NCBI GenBank assembly: GCA_018806915.1
Contig: JAGKQI010000056.1
Location: 42,964 to 106,963 of the forward strand
Direction: 5' to 3'
DNA: 64,000 bases
From: Phytophthora colocasiae
Lineage: Eukaryota; Oomycota; Peronosporomycetes; Peronosporales; Peronosporaceae
Shown here: positions 20,367 to 29,291 of the stretch, in pieces
How positions within the stretch are numbered: the first letter of the stretch is position 1
Layout of the letters: each line of letters opens with the position of its first letter
The notes under the pieces: generated by a model
Told to the model about the DNA's origin: nothing
What the model saw: the letters and a program-made list of their open reading frames with translations, nothing else
The model's database searches: none
Made by a program: the position numbers and the translations under genes

Positions 20367-22476
20367 TCTCCAGCTTCATGGATCTCCCCACAACCACGGC
20401 AGGTATACAGACAGCGATCCGTTGGGTGACCCCTCTTCCCGCACTTATCACAGGTTAGACGTCTCCAGCAGTCTAGATCCGTGTGCTTCCGCGATCCACA
20501 GTGCGAACAGCGACCTCGATCGTGATCTGATGTACCCCTGCGATCCGCGATCCGGCCTCGATCTTGCGCGTTCACCTGCGATCGCGACTGATCCTGTTGG
20601 TGGGGAGCGCCCCCAGTGCCGATCTGCTTGTCTTCTGACGCGGCAAGATATATCCTCCGGAGATCGCCTTCAGAATCGGATCCGTCCGATCCGGATATTT
20701 CTTCCGATTCCGAGCTCGGATCTTGGGTTTGGATCGCCCGTATCACCGCTCGGGTGGGTGCTGCCGGGGCACTGGCCGGTGCCTTTTGTCTGTACTTCGA
20801 TCCGAACGCAGATTTACGCTGTCTGCTTTTCGCCCGTTCTCGGGCACGAAGTACCTCCTCAAGTTCCTCGACGTCACTCAGTCGGAGTAGGGTCAGCCGA
20901 TCAGCTAACTCCGGATCCCCCAATGTCTCGATGTAGTGGTCTACATGTTCCCGGCGGGCCTGATGGCTCCCATCCTTGATCTTCAGTCTAGCACGTAAAG
21001 CCGCCACGTTGAGCCGGTAGAGATAATCGAGAGGAGTCTCTTCCGATCGCTTGCGAGCGTGATAGTATTGCCACGCGACCGACATACCCAACCCACAATA
21101 TTGGGTCTGGAAACTGTCCAACAGATCTGCCCACTTGGTTTTCGTCGTTCGACTGAGCTGCCTGTACCAGTTCTTTGCCGGTCCCACCATCAGATCTGCA
21201 AACGTGAGGCATTTCTCTTCTTCCGTAGCCTGATCGCGCTGGAACGCTGACTTGACCTTACCGATCCAGGCCCGAAGCGCGATCTTCGTCCAGATCTTTT
21301 ACCCGCAAAATCTTTCAGATCCGAGATCGCTGAGATCCGGACCCGCTGGATCATCGACGATCCTCCTTGACCGATCGCCGCGGATGCGATCGTTGCTCGG
21401 CTCGACATCTGTCCACCGGAACTTGGTATGCCCAGATCGTCCGGATCGTATTCCCACGCATCCGGATCCGAGGCCGTAACGGACTCCATTTCAACATCCA
21501 ACTCCCCTTTGATCGGCGATCGCGGTGTCGCGAGATTCCGTTCTTTTAAGAAACGATCCATCGCCATCTGAAAGTAGTCGTCCAACTTGTTGCTCGATCC
21601 AGTGGAATTAGTCGTCGGCGCGGTCTGGTCTGTCCGGATCCGGCGATTTTCTTGCTGACCAGGTGTCTTAGCCTCCAGTTTCGTGCCCACCGATCGTGTA
21701 TCTTGTTTCTTCATACGCGATTTCAGGTATTTGGCACCGGAGGGGCCCAACGACATGCGTTGCAGCCTTCTCGGGCTGTCAGAATCTGGTTCTGAGGTTG
21801 CTGACGCGTAGCATGACGATCCAGTCTGATAGCCTGGATCGGGCGTCAGTGAGCGTTCGCCGACCAAGACTTTGAGAGAGCTGAATAGATCATGGGTCGC
21901 AGATTGAATCGCTTCCAGTTCCAGGCCAAATAGAGAGTTTGGGTCGAATTCTCCAGCCACTAAACCAGCCTCTTGGAGCAGATCAAGTAGAATCTTCACC
22001 GCGTTCAGGCGGTCCGAGCTAGTCCGGGGCTTCGACACCGGGCCGGTGAGGTTACCGATCTGGCGGACTTGTATGATCGTAAGAACGGGGTCGTTAAGCA
22101 AGGTCTCACTTAGCATCTTCCTGTAATAGGCCTGCTCGATCGCGTCCTTGGTGATCATCGATCCTGGGCTGATCATATCTTCTGGCTCTGAGTCTGGAGC
22201 TTTCAATTTCGTCCGGGTGCTCTTGATCTTCTTTTTCTTGGTCGATCTTGAGGCAACAGTGGACTTGGTGAGCAGATTAGGTTTCAACTTTGCTGATTCC
22301 TTATCGCTCGTGTGCGGATCTCGATTCTCATCGAGATCCGCGGTGGCCCTCAAAGGGGCCTTGGGAGGAATTCGAGGTTTTTCTTCAAGATCTGGATTGC
22401 GATCCAGGTCTGCCTCGTGCCTGTCAGTAGAGATCCTCCCAAAACTCTGCTGATCGGTGGATCTTTCTGTTTTCAT
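20267..22476 (-). pseudogene. Gypsy-A1 gag
   Basis: About 735 residues. The first ATG of the frame is at 22476 (MKTERSTDQQ); an upstream GTG at 22509 in frame is not needed. N-terminal half: charged and Ser/Thr-rich, with the LNDPVLTIIQVRQIG block. Centre: capsid-like helices (ARAWI, MVGPAKNWYRQL, EETPLDYLYRL). C-terminus: two CX2CX4HX4C knuckles (CSHCGSRKHTDLDC, CDKCGKRGHPTDRC) and a third, shorter CX2CX3HX4C knuckle (CRGCGEIHEAGEC), then the stop at 20267. Two extra bases near 21302 and 21276 shift the frame; otherwise it is open. It would form the particle and bind RNA. Confidence 0.93.
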
Positions 22477-22579
22477 CGGTGCCTCCGTCGATCCAACCTT
22501 CGTAGGCACTTCTTCCCTTATTCTTCTTTTATCTTGACATCTTCTTGGGACTCACGGTGATATCCGGAAGTCACCAGAA

Positions 22580-22598
22580 GATCCGGGCACGCGCACCA
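22580..22598 (-). other. Gypsy-A1 primer-binding site
   Basis: On the minus strand TGGTGCGCGTGCCCGGATC begins one base after the 5' LTR. The same 19 bases follow the 5' LTR of A2, and Gypsy-C differs at one position only. It should pair with a tRNA whose 3' end is CGCGCACCA. Confidence 0.8.
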
Positions 22599-22599
22599 T

Positions 22600-24075
22600 T
22601 GTGGTGGAGCGGATCTGGCCAAAATCTGGTTGAGGCCGATCGCGATCGCCACTTGCGCCCAGACACCGACTAACGGAGGGGGTCCCCCGATGATCCGTGA
22701 TCTTGCTGCGTGTAGTGTTCACCTTGTGTACCCGTCGGTAGGCGGGTTACGCTCTTCCAGGTGACTTCTGAAGATGTCTTGGGACGAGAAGAATGTCTTG
22801 GGTGACGCAGGGGTGGTGAGATAGCGTGGGAATACTTCACTCTACCTCGGAGAGGTTGATCCGGGTCACAGGCGAGTTCTCGAGCCTTGATCCGGTCGCC
22901 TGATCTTCGATCCAGGTCTTCCAAAGGTCCAATGTTGGGGATCTGATCCCTTCCTTTACGATGCTTGCCGCTTCCTATAGCGGGTGTCTTGATGGGTTGA
23001 GAGTCGACGAGATCGTCAGGCCAAGCAGCCAATTCCTTCCGATCCGTAGTTCGCACGTAAAGGATAGATCACTAGATAGGGTAAAACTGGCCAATGTATT
23101 ATCCAGAATTAACCTCTATGCTAGATCTCTTCTCCTTACCTTCTTGATGCCGGGGGGCCAATGTAATTCCCAGTTCCGGTCTTGAACAAAGGCACTTGTG
23201 ATGTCCAGAGCAAATTCGATTCTGTTTATGGTTATTCCTATGTCTACTAGTCCCATCCTCATCTGCTATCCTACGATCACCTGACATCCGGCTACACAGC
23301 TGCTCCTCCGATCTTCGATCTCGATCTCACCTAACCCTTGATCGCGATCTCGATCACCGATCTCGGTCATCGATCTCGATCATCGATCTCGATCATCGAT
23401 CTCGATCTCGATTAGCCGTCTTGATCAGCTGCTCTGAACAGTAGTCTTGACCGTAGCCTTGATCGGCCAGCTTGAACAATGATCCTGATCGGCAATCTTC
23501 TCACTTGATCTCGTGTCTCCGCGTCACCGATATTTATGATCGCGATCTCCCTATACTTAAGCATCGCTCCCCCCGTGCGACTGATGCTGCCACCATTGTT
23601 CGAACCAGAAATCACCTCTTGGGATGGCCTCTGCATGACTGCTTCCTTGGGTACTCTTCGAGTCTCCTTCACACGGTGTGTAGCGTCGCTGATCCCGTGC
23701 AATGCACCCTGATCGTTGGATATCGACCCCTTTCTGCGGCGGCATCTCGCGATCAGGTCGTCGTCGGTCCACGGCAGATCGGGCTGTCCTGATCTGCCGC
23801 TGCTGGTCTCCTTCTCCCCGGTGCTGAGCCACTACGTGAGACTTTACGGCGGGGCTCTCTGATCGCTTAGTCTCACCCGATCAAGGCGTCATCCATCATT
23901 CACTTGCGGAGAGATCAAGGCGATTACCGATCCGGGTCCATTCGTCAGCCGTCATTCGCGCAATCTGGGGTCATCAGCCGGTATCTTGCTACGCCAGAGG
24001 CCCCTGTCGCTTGATCCGACTCTCTCCGGGCCTGACGTTGCCTTTTCCCGGATTTCTTATTCGCGCTTCACCACA
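22600..24075 (-). repeat. Gypsy-A1 5' LTR
   Basis: 1,476 bp, TGTGGTGAAG...CCACCACA on the minus strand. It matches 10120-11616. It shares its ends with the A2 LTR, but much of the centre is of a different subtype, so A1 and A2 represent two subfamilies. Confidence 0.93.
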
Positions 24076-24079
24076 CAGA
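24076..24079. other. Target-site duplication CAGA (right) of Gypsy-A1
   Basis: Second copy of the 4-bp target site; see 10116-10119. Confidence 0.85.
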
Positions 24080-24435
24080 CCTCAGCACGGAGGACACGAA
24101 CCTCCTGCTTCAGAGCCGCTATTTCAGCGCTCTGTGTCTGCTCCAGCGCAGCAACTCGATCGTGCAGGGCACGATCGTCATGGTCATAGCGGTGACCATA
24201 CGGAGGAGTGTTCCGCCCTCCGCCGCCGTTGCGCGACGCGCGTGGAGCGATCCGCTGGATTGTTGAGCGGATCGTGGCTCATAAGAGAACGAACTTTCAA
24301 GAGGTTCGTTTTCGTATTCGTTGGAGAGGATTTCCTCCCCATCGAGATACGTGGGAGCCGCGGAACGTCCTGATGGAGGACGTTCCGGAAATGGTGATGG
24401 CGTACGAAGCCCACCATAACTTGCAGGGGTAAGCC
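24076..24435 (+). pseudogene. Gypsy-B1 pol C-terminus with chromodomain
   Basis: Continuation of the integrase gene cut at 10119. A classic chromodomain lies at about 24250-24405: IRWIVERIVAHKR, then VRFRIRWRGFPPHRDTWEP, with the aromatic residues expected for methyl-lysine binding, followed by a helix and a TAA at 24430-24432. Chromodomains in such integrases are thought to steer insertion into heterochromatin. The opposite strand is also open here (antisense ORF). Confidence 0.9.
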
Positions 24436-25473
24436 CTGCACGAGGAGTGCTGCGGTCAGTCACAGCACTCGGAGCTTCGCGTGGCACAATACGACCACGG
24501 AGCTCCTTGATGTGATCGGGTACACGACCCCAGGAGATCACTTTCGGTGAGACGTGTTGCCAAGGGTTGGCAACACGGACAGGGTGTGCCAAAGGGAACG
24601 GCACATGGGATCCCCGCTTCCATGGACCGATCATGGAGGCGTTCACACTTACCACGTGTAGTGTAAGTGTAGTAGCGATCGCGAGCCGCAGCAACGCGAT
24701 CGCGATATGCCTTCGGGTCTTTGTTGAAGTTATCAACAAAGGCGTTCCACGACTGACAAAGTGCCTGCCACTCTGGCACTTTGCTCTGCGCCGAAAGTCT
24801 TCTTCGCTGCATAGTATCGAAGCTCATGGAAGAGCCCGATATAGTAGTCGCGTCTTTGAGTCTCGGACTCAAAGACAACCTTAGCGGCGACGTCGTCGTC
24901 GTTGATACTGTTGCATGAGTACAACAGTATCGGGTTCGGTGGTGAACTAGCACCGAACCGGTCATGGATCTCCGCCTCAGTAGGCATCCATGGCGTGCGC
25001 ACTGGCGGATCAGTGCGCGGTGCAGTGAGCGCCCTCGACATGGGGGACGCTTCATCATCACTGCGCGGACGCTTCGAGCTTGAAGCGTCCGAGGCCTCAT
25101 CACGAGGTCGTCGAGATCCCACGGGTGGGTCTGACGTGTCTTCGGACGAAGACACGGGAGCGGGAGCCTTGACATCAACCTCCCCCTCCTCGACATCCTC
25201 GTCGTAGTCGAGGATGTCTTCGTAGTCCTCTCCAAAGAGTTCTTTGAGAGGGACAGCAGGATTCTTAATCTCTGCTAGAGAAGAAGACTTCTTCTTCTCA
25301 TGCTTCTCCTTATGGAGAGCATGGTACTTGGTGACAGAGAGCTTCTCTGTCGGGCCGCTGGAAGCAGCAGTGCTAGTGGGCACTGCTGAGGTCGTTGTTC
25401 CTGCTGCAGAAGCAGCAGGAGAGGCTTGCGCGTCCGCAGAAGCGGACGGAGACGTGGGCGTTGGCGAGTCCAT
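24119..25473 (-). pseudogene. Antisense ORF of Gypsy-B1
   Basis: Starts at ATG 25473, 102 bp inside the 3' LTR, reading against pol. N-terminus: Ser/Pro/Ala-rich, a Lys-rich stretch (KEKHEKKKSSS), an acidic segment (EDILDYDEDVEEGEVD) and a basic patch (SSSKRPRSDDE), suggesting a nuclear protein. The middle is aromatic and helical (FHELRYYAAKKTF, SWNAFVDNF). Frame changes occur near 24790 and 24730; the last frame ends at 24119 and runs antisense through the chromodomain exon. The equivalent in B2 lies in the same position. No known domain recognised. It shares the hairpin pattern of the rest of the element. Confidence 0.65.
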
Positions 25474-25562
25474 TGCGAAATGAACTCGGATTTCTCTCGG
25501 GAACTTGACGGTCTTGTCAAGTTCTGTTGATTGACGTATCGAGACCGATGCGTCGAATCTTA

Positions 25563-25574
25563 ACGGGGGGATGG
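25563..25574 (+). other. Gypsy-B1 polypurine tract
   Basis: GGGGGGATGG lies directly before the 3' LTR start TGTAACGGGG, as expected for plus-strand priming. Confidence 0.65.
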
Positions 25575-25855
25575 TGTAACGGGGTTACACGTACAAGTGG
25601 TTGTACCACTTGTAACTCTAACAGTTAGGATAACTGTTAGAGGTTGGAAATGGGCCTCAGACCTTGGTGTGCTGTACACACCAAAGGATACATGGGCGAA
25701 CCACATTATTGGGTGGTTCGTGTGCATTTGTGCATATTATTGGTAGAAAGTAATGGATTTCTACCAATCACTAAGCAGAGTTTCTGCCAACCACACGTTG
25801 GCAGACCCTTTAGAAATAGATAATAAACAGTTTTAGGAGGTCCATAATTGGCTTA
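25575..25855 (+). repeat. Gypsy-B1 3' LTR, truncated
   Basis: Matches the first 280 bp of the 5' LTR (3847-4127) with few substitutions. Homology stops at GGCTTA: the 5' LTR continues TGCCAAATTC, whereas here CAGACAACG begins. The last 180 bp of the LTR and the right-hand target site are absent. Confidence 0.88.
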
Positions 25856-26075
25856 CAGACAACGACGGATATATCCGACGTCACTGAATGCCATCCGCCA
25901 TACAATTAGGAGGTTCGATATGTCCGACAGATAAATCCGACACAACCAATGATTGGACACATATATGCTGTTTTGTGCATAATTGCAACAGCAAATCCTG
26001 TGATAAACCATAAAAAGGTGTGTATTTAAACTGATATTTCTGGATGCTTAGGAATAGCTTTCCGGAAGCTACGAA

Positions 26076-26484
26076 TTATAGTCTCCTTTTTAAGTGCATC
26101 CCAAGCAGCAATTGTAGCGTTAATTGCGCGGATACGTTTTTCCTTAGCGGATCCGCCGGCACGACACTACCACTGCTTCTGATCTTGGCCTTTAGTGGGC
26201 CCATTACTCCCACATCTAGCGGCTGGCAAATAGCAGTGCTATTTGGGGGCAACCACTGTAGCATTTGCCTCTTCGACAATTTCCCGCTGTCCTTCTTCTG
26301 ACACTCAAAGTTGTCAAGAAGAAGGACAGAAGGTCTGTCTATTTCAAATTTTAACAGTTTTTCAGCATAGAATTTCCATGTAGAAAGGCGTAGAAGTGCC
26401 CGTTTGGATATTCCTCCATCTCCTTGGACTGTAGTCGACCACCGGGAACGCCTCGGATGATGAAGAGAATCGGCAATTTCATTC
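26076..26484 (-). pseudogene. Pogo-like transposase, C-terminal exon
   Basis: A continuous open frame from the splice site at 26484 to the TAA at 26076. It contains the catalytic DDE-domain block SVLLLDNFECQ (second Asp) and, about 30 residues on, the LPPNSTAICQPLDVGVMGPLK block that marks the pogo/Tigger DDE family; the last acidic residue is replaced in these proteins by Asp of QPLD. Only the last third of a transposase is present. An ATG-started reading would begin only at 26279, so the exon is longer than it first appears. It cannot act alone. Confidence 0.8.
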
Positions 26485-26549
26485 CTATAAAATTAAAAAA
26501 AATTAGGAAAAAAATATGAAAAAAATACGAATAAAATGAAGCTCCTTAC
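26485..26549 (-). other. Intron in the pogo-like transposase
   Basis: On the minus strand GATG|GTAAGG starts a 65-bp, very AT-rich stretch ending TTTTATAG|GAAT. Consensus splice ends and size fit oomycete introns. Confidence 0.6.
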
Positions 26550-26579
26550 CATCGTCGCGTACGGTTAGTACAGCCGTCA

Positions 26580-27773
26580 TGCGGCCAGCTCGACAGTGGC
26601 GCAACCCACCACATTTGCAACGACAAGTCCAAATTCATCGGCATCAACTTGCGCGACGAAGGCGAACTCACAGTTGCCAACGGTCAAACGGCCAAGATTT
26701 TGGGAGTTGGTACCGTTGTACAACAAGTGATTCTGCCCAACCGGAGTGTGCGTGACGTCCGAATCGAAGATGCTCTCTACGTTCCGAGTATGAACAAGAA
26801 CCTGCTGTCTGTGCCTCAGATCAACCGAGGTGGAGATTTCAAGGTGGTGTTTGACGGCTCCGAGATGCACATTGCGCGCAAGTCGACGAAGAAGATTGTT
26901 GCTTCCGCGGACCTGATCGACGGACTCTACTGGCTACGAGTACCCAAGGGTTCTGCCAATTCGACGACTACGGTCTCGATCAACAGTGTCTATCTTCATG
27001 CGCGGATGGGTCATGCTCCGAACGACGTGCTACGGAAGATGGTTTCGAGCGGCATGGTGACGGGCGCGAAAATGCCGACCTCGTCCAAGAACTCAAGCGG
27101 ATGCCGCGGGTTTCAGCAAGGGAAGATGGTCCAAAAACCCTTTCCGAGTAACCCTGACAAGCTCAAGTACAAGCCATTCGAGTTCCTGCACTTCGATCTT
27201 TGTGGCCCCATGGAGAAAGAGTCGCTTGGTGGCAGCAAGTATCTACTGCTGATCACTGACGAAGCCAGCGGCTGCATGACGGGATTCTGTTTGCGCGCCA
27301 AGTCGGAGAGTGAAGACTGACTGTCTGCGCAAGTTCGCTAAAGTGGAGCGCCAATTCGATGCCAGCGTCAAGTTCGTGCGTCATGACGGTGCCAAGGAGT
27401 TCGCGACCAACTCGCTCAAGGCCTTTTACGACAATCATGGCATTGAAGTCCAGCCGACGGTTCGATATGCGCATCAGACGAATGCTACTGCGGAACGCGC
27501 CAACCGGACGATCGTGACTATCAGGCGCAGCATGCTTCACTTCGCACGTTTGGACAAGACGTTTTGGGCGGAAGCGGCGATGACGGCAATTTACATCAAG
27601 AATCGACTGCCGTCACCCAAGACCCCAGGGAAGACGCCGTTTGAGATTGTGTACAAGAGGAAGCCCAACGTGAAGCACATGCGCGTTTTCGGGTGCAAGG
27701 CCTACGTCCTGACGCCGAAGGAGAAGCGACTCAAGTGGGACCCCAAGGCTCGTGAAGGAATTTTCATGGGCTA
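26580..27773 (+). pseudogene. Copia-2 protease and integrase
   Basis: Protease site LDSGATHHIC at about 26589-26618; the frame enters from a truncated 5' side. The GAG-pre-integrase zinc region has HARMGH (about 26999) but reads CRGFQQGK where CxxC is expected, so one zinc-binding Cys is lost. Integrase core: Asp in LHFDLCGP (about 27190), Asp in RHDGAKEF (about 27385), Glu in NATAERANRT (about 27490). One frameshift near 27315 separates the first Asp from the rest. The last residues, GIFMGY, lead directly into Gypsy-A2. Dead as an enzyme. Confidence 0.9.
27770..27773. other. Target-site duplication GCTA (left) of Gypsy-A2
   Basis: GCTA precedes TGTGGTG at 27774 and is repeated at 41746-41749 after CACCACA. 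Confidence 0.88.
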
Positions 27774-29168
27774 TGTGGTGAAGCGGACGAAAAAAAAATT
27801 TTCCCGGAGAGGCGATGTCAGCCACGAACCCGAATAGAGTCGGAACGAGCGACAGGGGGGACCTGTGATCGCCAGATCTGGGTCGAATCAGACGAAGGTA
27901 CGATGGGTCCCGCCGGGAACAGGCAACGGAGACACCGGCGAAGAAGCAGGTGGAGCGGTGTTCGTGGGTGATCCGAACCCTGCCGTGGTGTTCGTGGGTG
28001 ATCCGAATCCTGCCGGAGGAAGAATGGGGAAATCAAGGATGTTCTCGCGCGATCAACGATGACGGGGTCCCAAGTGAACACGATCGGCTTACCCCGGCGC
28101 CTCGAAGCCTCTAACAGCATGATCCTACTTCCCCGGGCGGCAACGAAGCAGGATCACGCAGGATCACTGCGTGATCTTCTCCCGTTTAGGTACGAGATCA
28201 GCTCCGGATCAAGCTCAGCCCCAGGCGCGACGCAGACTCTTCTGGTGGCCTGATCCGGATTCTTTGAAGGATTACCAAGCGGGATCAGGCCGCGATCAAG
28301 CCCCAATTAAGTGCGAGATCGCTTCGGTTAAGTGCGAGATCAAGCTTCGGTTAAGTGCGAGATCAAGCTTCCGGTTAAGTACGAGATCAAGCTTCGGTTA
28401 AGTACGAGATCAAGCTTCGTTAAGTACGAGATCGGCTCAAGATCAGGGTTAGGGGAACCAAGCTAGGGATCAGCTCTGTAGCCAGTGTCATGTGATCGTA
28501 GGATAGTAAATCAGGATGGGATTAGAAGGCATAGGAATAACCATAAACAGACTCGAATTTGCCCTGAACCACTCAAGTGTCTTCGCTACGCCTGGAACCG
28601 GGAACTACATTGGCCCTACAAGCGTCAGGAAGGTAAGGATACGTGACCTAGTATAGCGGTTAAGTCTGGATAATATATTGGCCAGCTTTGCCCCTATCTC
28701 AGTGAACTATCCTTTAAGTGCATACATCGGATCGGAAGGAATTGGTTGTTTAGCCTAAGGATCCCGTCGAATCTCGCCCTCAAGACCCCCGCTATCGGAA
28801 GCGGAAAACAACGAAAGGAAGGGACTGAATCCCGAACATTGGACTATTGGAAGACCTGGATCAAGAACCAGGCACCCGGATCAAGGCTCGAGAACTCGCC
28901 TACGACCAGGATCAAGTACCCCGAGGTGGAGTGAAGAACTTCCACGCCGCCTCAAACCCCTGCGTCACCCAAGACCTTCTTCTCGTCCCAAGACATCTTC
29001 AGAAGTTACCTGGAAGAGCGTAACCCGCCTACCGACGGGTACACAAGGTGAACACTACACGCAACAAGATCACGGCTCTTCGGGGACCCCTCCGTTAGTC
29101 GGTGTCTGGGCGCAAGTGGCGATCGCGATCGGCCTCATCCAGATTTTGGCCAGATCCGCTCCACCACA
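27774..29168 (+). repeat. Gypsy-A2 5' LTR
   Basis: TGTGGTGAAGCGG to CCACCACA, 1,395 bp. It matches 40351-41745, with scattered 1-9 base differences such as the A-run length near 27790. Confidence 0.93.
28304..28434 (+). repeat. Six-unit 23-bp tandem array in Gypsy-A2 5' LTR
   Basis: Units share the core TTAAGTRCGAGATC with an AAGCTTCGG lead. Six cores are visible. The array sits in the middle of the LTR, upstream of the more conserved AACCATAAACAGACTCGAA block, and could be an enhancer-like region. Confidence 0.85.
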
Positions 29169-29169
29169 A

Positions 29170-29188
29170 TGGTGCGCGTGCCCGGATC
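29170..29188 (+). other. Gypsy-A2 primer-binding site
   Basis: TGGTGCGCGTGCCCGGATC, one base after the LTR; identical to A1. Confidence 0.8.
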
Positions 29189-29291
29189 TTCTGGTGACTT
29201 CGGATATCACCGTGAGTCCCAAGAAGATGTCAAGATTAAAGAAGAACAAGGGGAAGAAGTGCCTACGAAGGTTGGATCGACGGAGGCACCG

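Larger units (their letters stand above)
10120..24075 (-). mobile_element. Gypsy-A1: complete 13.96-kb Ty3/Gypsy element, minus strand
   Basis: Read on the minus strand: 5' LTR (22600-24075), primer-binding site, gag, pol (protease, RT, RNase H, second RNase H, integrase, chromodomain), an ORF on the opposite strand, polypurine tract, 3' LTR (10120-11616). It lies inside the Gypsy-B1 pol gene between CAGA duplications. The LTRs are nearly identical by eye, with small length differences, so the insertion is fairly recent. GATC occurs at extreme density throughout. Pol needs only three single-base corrections to be open, which makes this the best-preserved element here. Confidence 0.95.
3847..25855 (+). 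mobile_element. Gypsy-B1: Ty3/Gypsy chromodomain retrotransposon, split by Gypsy-A1
   Basis: Order on the + strand: 5' LTR, primer-binding site, gag, protease, a hairpin-rich linker, RT, RNase H, integrase, [Gypsy-A1 insertion 10120-24075], chromodomain, an antisense ORF, polypurine tract and truncated 3' LTR. Without the insertion the element is about 8 kb. Coding frames carry several 1-nt indels and one nonsense codon. It entered a Gypsy-A relic (A0) at CAGG/TGTAAT; the right target flank is lost because a pogo-like element interrupts the 3' LTR. Almost its entire length is made of consecutive short hairpins (see findings). Confidence 0.9.
25856..26574 (-). mobile_element. Pogo-like DNA transposon fragment
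   Basis: One end is CAGACAACGACGG, which follows a TA in the Gypsy-B1 LTR. Starting with CAG and inserting at TA are both typical of pogo/Tigger elements. Inside is the 3' half of a transposase gene on the minus strand. The other end is lost: at about 26575 the sequence switches to Copia-2 inside its protease. Confidence 0.7.

Noticed and set aside
22509..22511. GTG at 22509 as the gag start of Gypsy-A1
   Set aside because: An in-frame ATG lies 33 bases downstream at 22476, and A2 keeps that ATG; non-ATG initiation is not needed.
28304..28434. Regular repeats in the Gypsy-A2 LTR as a CRISPR array
   Set aside because: Units are head-to-tail without spacers, lie in both LTRs, and the setting is eukaryotic.
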